A stretch of DNA of 64,000 nt from Candidatus Thermoflexus japonica (lineage in GTDB: Bacteria > Chloroflexota > Anaerolineae > Thermoflexales > Thermoflexaceae): NCBI GenBank assembly GCA_002898735.1, contig BEHY01000004.1, positions 21,009 through 85,008 on the forward strand, read 5' to 3'. Position 1 is the stretch's first letter. Every line of letters begins with the position of its first letter. The position numbers and the translations under genes are program-made. This document shows, one piece after another, positions 57,255 through 63,635 of the stretch. A model generated the notes under the pieces. The model worked only from the letters and a program-made list of their open reading frames with translations. It did not search any database and was not told the DNA's origin.

Positions 57255-58724
57255 TCATTCCCCCAGCCCATACTCCTTCCACCGTCGATCCACCAGCGCC
57301 TGGATCTCCGGGCTCATCTCGATGCGCTCCGGCCAGCCCCGGGGATGTCCCTCCCCCGGTCCCTTGGCGGTGGCGTCGATGCCGATCTTGCCTCCATATG
57401 CCCGCAAGGGCGCGGCGTGATCCAGATGATCCACCGGCCCTTCCACTATCACCACATCCCGCTTCCAGTCCACATTCCCCAGCACCTGCCATGCCACCTC
57501 GGACAGGTTGTGGACATCCACCCAGTCATCCACGACCACGATGCATTTGGCCAGGCTCAGCAGCCCCAGGCCCCACAATCCGAAGATCACCTTGCGGGCG
57601 TGGCCCGGGAAGCGTTTGCGGATGCGGACGATCACCAGATTATGGAAAACGCCTTCGGCAGGCATGTTGTAATCGATCACCTCGGGGAGGAACAGGCGGA
57701 TCAGCGGCAGGAACAGCCGCTCCGTGGCTTTGCCCATCCAGTAGTCCTCCATCGGCGGGCGGCCGACGATCGTGGTGGGATAGATGGGATCCCGCCGGTG
57801 GGTGATCGCTGTGATGTGCATCACCGGGAAAGGCTCCGGCGGCGTGTAATAGCCGGTGTGATCGCCGAATGGGCCCTCCATACGCTGCTCCCGGGGGTCG
57901 ATGTAGCCTTCAATGACTATTTCCGCGTGGGCGGGAACTTCGAGGGGTTGGGTGATGCAGGGGACCATCTCCACGGGTCGCCCCCGAAGCCATCCGGCGA
58001 GCAGATACTCGTCGATATCCGGGGGAAGCGGTGCGCTCGCCGCCCAGATGCAGGCGGGATCCCCTCCCAGGGCCACGGCGATGGGGATCCGTTCGACCCC
58101 CGCTTCCCGGGCGGCCCGTTCATGTTCCGCGCCGCCCTTATGGATCTGCCAGTGGACCCCCAGGGTGCGTTCATCGTGGACCTGGAGGCGATACAGCCCC
58201 ACGTTGCGCTTGCCGGTGCGGGGATCGCGGGTGATCACCTGGCCCAGGGTAATGTAGCGGCCTGCATCGTTGGGCCAGCATTTCAGGATGGGCAGGCGAT
58301 CGAGGGATGGGCGCTCGGTTTCCACCACCTCCTGACAGGGCGCCCGGGAGACCCGCCGGGGGCCCAGCCCGATGCTCCGCAGCGTCCCCAGCACCTGGCC
58401 CAGGCGCTCAAAGGCTTCCCCCAGGCTCTGGGGGAGCTCCGGGCGCAACAACGTCTCCAGCCGCTTTCGGAGCTCCTCCAGGTCTTCCACCCCCAGCGCC
58501 CAGGCCATGCGCCGGCGGGTCCCGAACAGGTTGATGGCGACGGGGATCCCTTTGCCATCGACATTTTCGAAGAGGAGCGCCTTGTTGCGGGCCGGTGGAC
58601 CCTTCATCACCCGATCGGCGATCTCGGTGATCTCGAGCTCGGCGGAGACCGGGGCGCGGATGCGGATCAATTCTCCAGCCTGCTCCAGACGGTTGAGGAA
58701 ATCCCGAAGATCCTGATAAGCCAT
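57255..58724 (-). CDS. UbiD-family prenylated-FMN decarboxylase
   Basis: 489 residues from ATG 58724 with GAGGAGG upstream. UbiD enzymes (de)carboxylate aromatic or alpha,beta-unsaturated acids with prenyl-FMN. The conserved active-site segment EIVIEGYIDP and EGPFGDHTGYY, the KCWPNDAGRY cofactor segment and MPAEGVFHNLVIVRI are present. A UbiX partner (prFMN synthase) is not in the window. Possible roles: menaquinone or ubiquinone-like quinone synthesis, or aromatic acid breakdown; the 4-hydroxybenzoate type is likely but unproven. Confidence 0.92.
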   Translation of the reverse strand: MAYQDLRDFLNRLEQAGELIRIRAPVSAELEITEIADRVMKGPPARNKALLFENVDGKGIPVAINLFGTRRRMAWALGVEDLEELRKRLETLLRPELPQSLGEAFERLGQVLGTLRSIGLGPRRVSRAPCQEVVETERPSLDRLPILKCWPNDAGRYITLGQVITRDPRTGKRNVGLYRLQVHDERTLGVHWQIHKGGAEHERAAREAGVERIPIAVALGGDPACIWAASAPLPPDIDEYLLAGWLRGRPVEMVPCITQPLEVPAHAEIVIEGYIDPREQRMEGPFGDHTGYYTPPEPFPVMHITAITHRRDPIYPTTIVGRPPMEDYWMGKATERLFLPLIRLFLPEVIDYNMPAEGVFHNLVIVRIRKRFPGHARKVIFGLWGLGLLSLAKCIVVVDDWVDVHNLSEVAWQVLGNVDWKRDVVIVEGPVDHLDHAAPLRAYGGKIGIDATAKGPGEGHPRGWPERIEMSPEIQALVDRRWKEYGLGE

Positions 58725-58846
58725 GGGCTCGCCTCCTCGCCGGTGATGGGGATCCGGGTTAATCATAGCCGATTTCCCCAAAGGCTCTGGGGAGCCAGCG
58801 GGTTGTCAAAGGGGATCTGGGGGGCTCTTTAGAACCGACCAATGCT

Positions 58847-58854
58847 GCTATAAT
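58847..58854 (+). promoter_or_regulatory. Extended -10 element of the VOC-protein gene
   Basis: TGC-TATAAT (TATAAT at 58849-58854), about 32 nt upstream of ATG 58886. The -35 is weak. Confidence 0.5.
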
Positions 58855-58885
58855 GGAGGTAACCTGGAGCACGGAGGAGGTCAGG

Positions 58886-59323
58886 ATGCCAGTGGTGCGC
58901 AAAGTTCAGGGGGTCCTGTATCGGGTGCAGGATCTGGCGCGGGCCAAAGCCTTCTACGGGGAAACCCTGGGCCTGCCGATGCGGGGGGAGGACCCGGAGG
59001 GACGATGGGTGGAATTTGGCCCGCCCCGTGGACCACGGATCCTGCTGCACCAGAGCCCGGAAGGGGCGGCGGGAAACGCGGGGGGCGGCGCCCTGTTCGA
59101 AGTGCGCAACGCCCGACGCGTCCTCAACCGCCTGAAGCGCCAGGGGGTCCGAACCGGGGAGCTGGTCGAGATCCCGGGCGTGATGGTGCTGGGGACGTTC
59201 TATGATCCGGATGGGAATCCCCTGCACGTGGTCCAGTCGTTGCTTCCGAAGGCTCCCCGCCGCCGGAAAGCCCCGGAGGAGGGCGAAGCGGGGCCCGCCG
59301 AGGGGAGCGCTCCGGGCGGCTGA
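58886..59323 (+). CDS. VOC-superfamily protein (glyoxalase/bleomycin-resistance fold)
   Basis: 145 residues. A betaalphabetabetabeta vicinal-oxygen-chelate unit: VLYRVQDLARAKAFYGETLGLPM, FGPPRGPRILLHQ, FEVRNARRVLNRLKRQGV and FYDPDGNPLHVV, the last being the usual DPDGN signature. The tail is Lys/Pro/Glu-rich and disordered. The family contains isomerases, dioxygenases and resistance proteins; no specific activity can be given. Start ATG 58886 has GGAGG. Confidence 0.88.
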   Translation: MPVVRKVQGVLYRVQDLARAKAFYGETLGLPMRGEDPEGRWVEFGPPRGPRILLHQSPEGAAGNAGGGALFEVRNARRVLNRLKRQGVRTGELVEIPGVMVLGTFYDPDGNPLHVVQSLLPKAPRRRKAPEEGEAGPAEGSAPGG

Positions 59324-59342
59324 TCGTTCCGGATTTCGGGGA

Positions 59343-59376
59343 ATTCGGGGCAGGGGCAAAGGTCCCTGCCCCGAAT
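59343..59376 (+). terminator. Terminator after the VOC-protein gene
   Basis: 13-bp stem ATTCGGGGCAGGG/CCCTGCCCCGAAT (59343-59355/59364-59376), followed by CGTTTCT. Confidence 0.7.
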
Positions 59377-59442
59377 CGTTTCTGAGCAATAGAATTAAAG
59401 CAGAATCACCCGCTGGATCATCCCGGAGGAGCATCCTTCGCG

Positions 59443-60150
59443 ATGGGGCGACCATTACGCATCGCCATCGATGGGCCGGCGGCCTCGGGGAAGAGCACGC
59501 TGGCCCAGCGTCTCGCTGCCTATCTGGGGTATGCGTATATCGATACGGGGGTCATGTATCGGGCGGTCACCTGGGCCGCCCTGCAACGGGGCATCCCGGT
59601 GACGGACGAAGAGGCCCTGACCCGGCTGGCCGAGGCGCTGGATCTGGACATTCGGCCTCCCACCGTGGACGATGGCCGCCCGTATACGGTCCTGGTGGAC
59701 GGGGAGGATATCACCTGGGCGCTGCGGAGCCCGGAGGTGGACGCCGCGGTCTCCCAGGTATCGGCTTATCCAGGCGTCCGTCGCGCCCTCACCCAGCGTC
59801 AGCGCCAGATCGGGCTGCGAGGCCAGGTGGTGATGGTCGGGCGGGATATCGGAACGGTGGTCCTTCCCGAGGCCGATTTCAAGCTTTATCTGGACGCCGA
59901 TCTGGAGACCCGGGCGTGGCGTCGTTATCGGGAGCTGCAGGACCGTGGGGAAGCCGTATCCTTCGAGGAGGTCCTGGAGGCCATGCGGCAGCGAGACGCC
60001 CTGGATCAGGGGCGGGAGGTCGCGCCGCTGCGCCCCGCCCCTGACGCCGTGGTCCTGGACACCACGGCGATGGATATCGAGGAAGTGTTCCGGCGGGTGC
60101 TGGCCCTCATGGAGGCCCGGTGCCGGGAGACGCCCCATGTGGCGGGTTGA
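59443..60150 (+). CDS. cmk: Cytidylate kinase
   Basis: 235 residues. P-loop IAIDGPAASGKSTLA at the N-terminus, then YIDTGVMYRAVTWAAL and GRDIGTVVLPEADFKLYLDA, all typical. It phosphorylates CMP/dCMP with ATP. Overlaps the next gene by 14 nt. In many genomes cmk precedes rpsA or a 1-acyl-glycerol-phosphate acyltransferase; here it precedes a PHP-domain gene. Confidence 0.96.
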   Translation: MGRPLRIAIDGPAASGKSTLAQRLAAYLGYAYIDTGVMYRAVTWAALQRGIPVTDEEALTRLAEALDLDIRPPTVDDGRPYTVLVDGEDITWALRSPEVDAAVSQVSAYPGVRRALTQRQRQIGLRGQVVMVGRDIGTVVLPEADFKLYLDADLETRAWRRYRELQDRGEAVSFEEVLEAMRQRDALDQGREVAPLRPAPDAVVLDTTAMDIEEVFRRVLALMEARCRETPHVAG

Positions 60151-60796
60151 GCTGCACGCCCACACGGCTTGCTCTCCGGACAGCCTGGTTTCCCTGGAGG
60201 ATTTCCTCGCCGCCTGCCGTCGGAAAGGCCTGGACCGCGTGGCGGTGACCGATCACAACACCATCGAGGGGGCGTTGCGGCTGAAGGAACGGGCCCCGGA
60301 TCTGATCATCGTGGGCGAGGAGATCCGCACCCGGGAGGGGGAAGTGCTCGCTTACTTCATTGAGCGGGAGATCCCGAAGGGCCTTCCCCTGCTGGAAACC
60401 ATCGATCGGATCCGGGAGCAGGGCGGCGTGGTGGCGCTTCCCCATCCCTGCGACCGGGCGCGAGGCTCCGCTGTGGGTCGTAAGATCGCGGAGGCCGTGC
60501 TGCCCATCGTGGACGCGGTGGAGGTCTTCAACGCGCGCTGTGTGTTTCCGGGCGACAACGCCTGCGCCGCGGCGCTGGCGGCGCGGTTCGGCAAGCCGGG
60601 CTTCTCCGGCAGCGACGCCCACACGCTCTGGGAGCTGGGCCGGGCGTGGACGGCCCTTCCGCCCTTTGAGGGCGCAGCCGGTTTCCGGCAGGCCCTGCGT
60701 CAGGCCCGCCCCACCCGCCGTCTGAGCCCTTTCTGGGTGCACCTGCTTTCCGCGTGGGCGAAGTGGCGCCGTGCCCGCAGGAGGGTTCGAGATTAG
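60137..60796 (+). CDS. PHP-domain metal-dependent phosphoesterase
   Basis: 219 residues. Metal-binding PHP motifs: ELHAHTACSPDS (HxH), VAVTDHNTIEG, LPHPCDRARG and GSDAHTLWELG. Similar to small YciV/TrpH-like enzymes that hydrolyse nucleoside or amino-sugar phosphates and 3'-5' bisphosphates. It starts inside the cmk gene, so translation is coupled. The C-terminal 30 residues are basic and helical. It is the last housekeeping gene before the integron. Confidence 0.9.
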   Translation: MWRVELHAHTACSPDSLVSLEDFLAACRRKGLDRVAVTDHNTIEGALRLKERAPDLIIVGEEIRTREGEVLAYFIEREIPKGLPLLETIDRIREQGGVVALPHPCDRARGSAVGRKIAEAVLPIVDAVEVFNARCVFPGDNACAAALAARFGKPGFSGSDAHTLWELGRAWTALPPFEGAAGFRQALRQARPTRRLSPFWVHLLSAWAKWRRARRRVRD

Positions 60797-61011
60797 ATTC
60801 GCCTCCTTCCTGTGCCCCAGCAACTCCTGGACCGCGCGAATGCCGTATCCGGCTTCCAGTTGCGGAAAAGGATGTAGCGTTTGATCCAATCGATGTAAGC
60901 CTGTTCGGTGCGGTAAGAGTCGGGCTTGCGGCGCGGGGCCTCGCGCACGCGCTCGAGGAGCCTGGGCGGATGTTGCGGACGGGCGGAGTGTTGTGATGAC
61001 GAATTTGACAT
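60797..61011 (-). pseudogene. Internally deleted integron integrase (intI remnant)
   Basis: From ATG 61011 the frame encodes PPRLLERVREAPRRKPDSYRTEQAYIDWIKRYILF, the N-terminal SAM-like domain of integron integrases. Around 60860 the sequence jumps, in another frame, to LEAGYGIRAVQELLGH, the box II end of a tyrosine recombinase (normally LEAGYDIRTVQELLGH). About 200 residues are missing, including most of the catalytic domain with its Arg and Lys; the Tyr at the end is also lost. The gene is dead. Its orientation, divergent from the cassettes with attI just upstream of its start, is canonical for integrons. Confidence 0.85.
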
Positions 61012-61031
61012 GAGAAAGCTTTCCTTATAAG
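61005..61031 (+). promoter_or_regulatory. Candidate cassette promoter (Pc) across the intI start
   Basis: TTGACA (61005-61010), 15-nt spacer, TATAAG (61026-61031), reading toward the cassettes. It overlaps the intI start codon. The short spacer would make it weak. Confidence 0.5.
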
Positions 61032-61072
61032 CTCCCCGGAAGGCGGAGATTGCGGATTCCGTCTAATCAATA

Positions 61073-61079
61073 GTTGGGC
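61073..61079 (+). other. Probable attI core site
   Basis: GTTGGGC matches the G|TTRRRY core with the cut after the first G. It lies 62 nt from the intI start, before the first cassette, and its TTGGGC half belongs to cassette 1. Confidence 0.6.
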
Positions 61080-61124
61080 GGCGTAGCCACTTGTGCCGCT
61101 CCTCCACAGGGAAGGAGTAGCCTA

Positions 61125-61544
61125 ATGTCCGATACAGTCGCTGAAGTAACGCAAGTTGTCCACGCATTCGCTGAATGCTGGAATCGGCATGATATGAACG
61201 CTTTTGCTGAGCTCTTCGCGCCGGATGCGGAGTTCGTCAACGTCGTGGGTCTCTGGTGGAAAGGCAGGGATGAAATCAAGAAGGCCCACGAGTTCACACA
61301 CGCCACGATGTTCAAGAACAGCCGATTGACCATCACCGACGTTTCCGCTCGATTTCCTGTCGCGAGTATTGCCATAGCCAGGTCTCGATGGGTTCTTGAA
61401 GGGCATGTCTCTCCCGAGGGCGCGCCACTTCCCCCACGCGCCGGAATCCTTCTCATGGTGCTCGCTCGCAGTTCGGGAGTATGGTCGATCATCGACGCAC
61501 AGAATACGGACATCGTCGAGGGCGTACTCTCGCGCCCTCAGTAA
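61125..61544 (+). CDS. Cassette 1 gene: SnoaL-like / SgcJ-type NTF2-fold protein
   Basis: 139 residues from ATG 61125 with AAGGAG upstream. Cone-shaped NTF2 fold: VHAFAECWNRHDMNAFAELFAPDAEFVNVVGLWWKGRDEIKKAHE, then ARSRWVLEGH and GVWSIIDAQNTDIVEG. It matches the SgcJ/EcaC group of SnoaL-like proteins, whose members include isomerases, hydrolases and proteins of unknown role. It is alone in an integron cassette (61074-61638). Codon use is less GC-rich than that of the housekeeping genes, which fits acquisition. Confidence 0.85.
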   Translation: MSDTVAEVTQVVHAFAECWNRHDMNAFAELFAPDAEFVNVVGLWWKGRDEIKKAHEFTHATMFKNSRLTITDVSARFPVASIAIARSRWVLEGHVSPEGAPLPPRAGILLMVLARSSGVWSIIDAQNTDIVEGVLSRPQ

Positions 61545-61574
61545 AGCATGGGCTGTAGTGAACAGAGCGGTGAC

Positions 61575-61644
61575 ATCCAACGACGGGTTGTCCCCGACAT
61601 TGCCCCACTGCGCTCCGCGATGCGGCTGACCCCGATCGTTAGCC
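61575..61644 (+). other. attC site of cassette 1
   Basis: ATCCAAC at 61575-61581 and GTTAGCC at 61638-61644 frame 70 nt with GCGCTCCGCGATGCGGCTGA inside. The left site fits the cassette's own TTGGGC start better than the right, as expected after recombination. Less regular than attC5. Confidence 0.65.
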
Positions 61645-61936
61645 AGCCTGGCCGGGCCTGGGCGAGGCGCGGTCGCAGGTTGCCGGTTGGCGGGGGTCTT
61701 GCCTCGCGCAGCGCGGCGCGATGGCCGGGCGTGGAGCCGTTGGTCGGCGGTGGTGCGTGGGGTGGGCGGCTTGGTAGTCGGCCGGCGTTCTGGGGCCTGA
61801 GTTGAACGGCGCTTGTGCCTAACCCCGCGTACAGCGGACGCGGCTGCGCCGCGCGCCAGCGGGGGCGGAAATTCGGCCCAACATCATGCGCCAGCGGTGG
61901 CTCTTGGACGGCGACGCCGCGCCGCTGACGCCCTCG
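61639..61936 (+). other. Cassette 2, apparently non-coding
   Basis: 298 nt between cut sites. The longest frame is low-complexity Gly/Arg-rich translation of GC-rich DNA with no ribosome-binding site. It holds an extra inverse core site GCCTAAC at 61817-61823 that lacks a matching GTTRRRY partner, so a second, damaged attC may be present. Confidence 0.55.
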
Positions 61937-61942
61937 TTAACC
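61876..61942 (+). other. attC site of cassette 2
   Basis: GCCCAAC (61876-61882) to GTTAACC (61936-61942), with inner arms CCAGCGG/CCGCTGA. The GTTAACC end departs from GTTRRRY. Confidence 0.6.
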
Positions 61943-62458
61943 AGCGTCCGAATGCCGTTGTAATTCCCGGCGGGCGCGAGAGGAAAAGCGAGCAGCGCCG
62001 TGGGTCGGGTTGCGTTCGAGGATGGAAAGCGATGCAATGGTGACCAAAGAGCGGCAACCCGTTCAGGCCTTGCGGAATGCACAAAGGAGTGGGCCGAAAA
62101 GCAGGGCGTGCGAGAAGACGGCCCATGGCATGGCCCACCTTGCGAGAGACCCCCTGGGCGGTTATGGCATGCGGCGTAGCGGTAACGGCCCGGGAGGGCG
62201 TGGCTTGTGGTGCGGGCGGGTGAACGAGCCGAAGGCGCGGGGTTGGCCGTGTCGAGCGAAGCTGTTCGGCTGCCCTGGCCAGGGTCACGGCGAAGCCGTT
62301 CGGCTGAGCTCGCGACGAAGCCGAGGGCAGGTGGGCCGACGGCGAAATGACGGTGGGCGGAAGCCAGAAGCGAGCGGCAAGGCTTTGAAGAGCGGGGTGG
62401 CGGCTAACCCCCGCTGCAGCCGACGCTTCGCTCCGCTCAGCGCGGCTGAGCTGGGTCG
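61937..62458 (+). other. Cassette 3, probably non-coding, carries 160-nt repeat copy 1
   Basis: 522 nt. Frames on both strands are open but their translations are low-complexity, and the frame that is open across the shared repeat is not the one open in cassette 6. It shares 160 identical nt and a diverged 5' part with cassette 6. I found no ribosome-binding site/start pair that I trust. Confidence 0.55.
62091..62250 (+). repeat. 160-nt perfect direct repeat, copy 1
   Basis: Identical base for base to 63762-63921, offset 1671 nt. It lies in cassette 3. Confidence 0.95.
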
Positions 62459-62464
62459 TTAGGA
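62402..62464 (+). other. attC site of cassette 3
   Basis: GGCTAAC (62402-62408) to GTTAGGA (62458-62464). Inner arms GCAGCCGACGC and GCGCGGCTGAGC pair around a short TTCGCTCCGCTCA loop, the classic attC imperfect hairpin. Confidence 0.82.
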
Positions 62465-62481
62465 AAGCCTGGAGGGCACCC

Positions 62482-62664
62482 ATGCTTCATGTGTAGGGCT
62501 CTGTATTGTTTATTACCGGTTTGGGGTTCATCGTATTAAGTGGTTATCTGTTCATTAATGGAACTTTCTTTGACTTGAGCGGAATCGTGTTAGTATCTGG
62601 TGCAGCTTTATTTGGTTTCTTGCTTTGTGTAACGGATTACAGAATGTCACAACGAAACTTTTGA
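62482..62664 (+). pseudogene. Cassette 4 first gene: small two-helix membrane protein with amber codon 5
   Basis: ATG 62482 has GGAGGG 7 nt upstream. Codon 5 is TAG; after it the same frame continues to TGA 62662-62664 and encodes about 55 residues with two hydrophobic helices (LFITGLGFIVLSGYLFI and GIVLVSGAALFGFLLCV) and a polar end (TDYRMSQRNF). Either it is a recently broken gene or it starts at TTG 62506. This stretch is far more AT-rich than its surroundings, which supports foreign origin. Small double-helix membrane proteins are frequent in integron cassettes. Confidence 0.55.
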
Positions 62665-62685
62665 CCCTCAGTCAGGAGGCGAAAT

Positions 62686-62931
62686 ATGGTCTCTTTACCA
62701 GGGTTTGATCGGATCACCTTTGACCCGAATGTCATGGGTGGACGCGCTTGCATTCGAGGTATGCGAATAACCGTCTCTCTGATCCTGAACCTGATCGCTA
62801 ATGGAATGAGTGTTGAAGAAATCGTTGAAGCCTACCCCTATCTGGAGCCAGAAGACGTGCGCCAGGCGTTGCGTTATGCTGCCTGGCTGGCTGAAGAGAC
62901 CATCTATGCCCTGGAGACGAGCCCAGCATGA
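62686..62931 (+). CDS. DUF433 antitoxin (VapB-like)
   Basis: 81 residues from ATG 62686, AGGAGG upstream. Typical DUF433 sequence: FDRITFDPNVMGGRACIRGMRITVSLILNLIANGMSVEEIVEAYPYLEPEDVRQALRYAAWLAEE. It holds a winged helix-turn-helix that binds its own promoter and neutralises the toxin. It overlaps the next gene by 4 nt (ATGA). Located in integron cassette 4. Confidence 0.9.
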   Translation: MVSLPGFDRITFDPNVMGGRACIRGMRITVSLILNLIANGMSVEEIVEAYPYLEPEDVRQALRYAAWLAEETIYALETSPA

Positions 62932-63302
62932 GATTTCTGGCAGATATGGGAATCTCACCGAGAACGGTGGCTTTTCTTCGGGAACTGGGATATGAGGCGG
63001 TGCATCTCCATGAAGAGGGGTTAGACCGCCTGGAAGATGCGGCGATCCTGGCCAAAGCGCGAGAGGAGGGTTTCATTCTGCTCACCCATGACCTGGACTT
63101 TGGGGAGCTCATCGCTGTCAGTGGCGCCCGGCTTCCCAGTGTCATCGTGTTTCGTCTGCGAAATATGCGTCCTGAAAATGTCAATAGGTATCTCCAGCAC
63201 ATAGTAGAAGAGCATGCGAAGGTTCTGGCGAGCGGTGCAATTATAAGTGTGACTGAAGGACGTGTCCGGATTCGTGCTCTCCCCTTGCGAACAAAGAGGT
63301 AA
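62928..63302 (+). CDS. DUF5615 PIN-like toxin (Mut7-C type)
   Basis: 124 residues. PIN-like RNase fold: MRFLADMGISPRTVAFLRELGYEAVHLHEEG with the metal Asp6, then ILAKAREEGFILLTHDLDFGEL with the catalytic acidic pair, and SVIVFRLRNMRPENV. DUF433/DUF5615 pairs are VapBC-like modules. Coupled to the antitoxin. The pair is carried within an integron cassette, where toxin-antitoxin genes are known to stabilise arrays. Confidence 0.9.
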   Translation: MRFLADMGISPRTVAFLRELGYEAVHLHEEGLDRLEDAAILAKAREEGFILLTHDLDFGELIAVSGARLPSVIVFRLRNMRPENVNRYLQHIVEEHAKVLASGAIISVTEGRVRIRALPLRTKR

Positions 63303-63319
63303 TCGCCATTGGGCAGAAG

Positions 63320-63364
63320 CCTAACCTCGCTTCGCCCGGCGCGGCTGAGCTGGATCGTTGGGCG
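63320..63364 (+). other. attC site of cassette 4 (short form)
   Basis: GCCTAAC (63320-63326) to GTTGGGC (63358-63364), both perfect core sites, only 45 nt in all. The left inner arm GCAGCCGACG seen in attC3 and attC5 is missing; the right arm GCGCGGCTGAGC is kept. Confidence 0.75.
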
Positions 63365-63629
63365 GCGCGGCGTCCGGCGCTCATCGCCAAGCAGTCCTGG
63401 CAAGCACCCGCGGCTATGAGGCGTCATACATCTGCGTGAGCGTGTTCTCCTCATCGAGTCCACACGAGGTAGTGGGCCCAGCATATGGCGCCGTCGCGCA
63501 AGCGGTCATCGCCTCAGGGGACGGCCTGAGGCAGGGCTTGTAGTCAGGCCGTCTGTCCTTCTCCACTTGCCCGCCTAACCCCTCGCTGCAGCCGACGCCT
63601 CGCTCCGCTCGGCGCGGCTGAGCCACACG
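63359..63629 (+). other. Cassette 5, small, coding status unclear
   Basis: 271 nt. One plus-strand frame stays open to TAG 63543 (about 60 residues) but its only start is a TTG at the recombination junction and the sequence has no recognisable motif. No promoter or ribosome-binding site is seen. Confidence 0.5.
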
Positions 63630-63635
63630 TTAGCC
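63573..63635 (+). other. attC site of cassette 5
   Basis: GCCTAAC (63573-63579) to GTTAGCC (63629-63635), 63 nt. Inner arms GCAGCCGACGCC/GGCGCGGCTGAGC with a TCGCTCCGCT loop. The most regular attC here. Confidence 0.88.

Noticed and set aside
61884..62483. Long minus-strand open frame across cassettes 2 and 3
   Set aside because: It runs through two attC sites, encodes low-complexity Arg/Ala/Pro sequence and is not in the conserved frame of the repeat copy in cassette 6.
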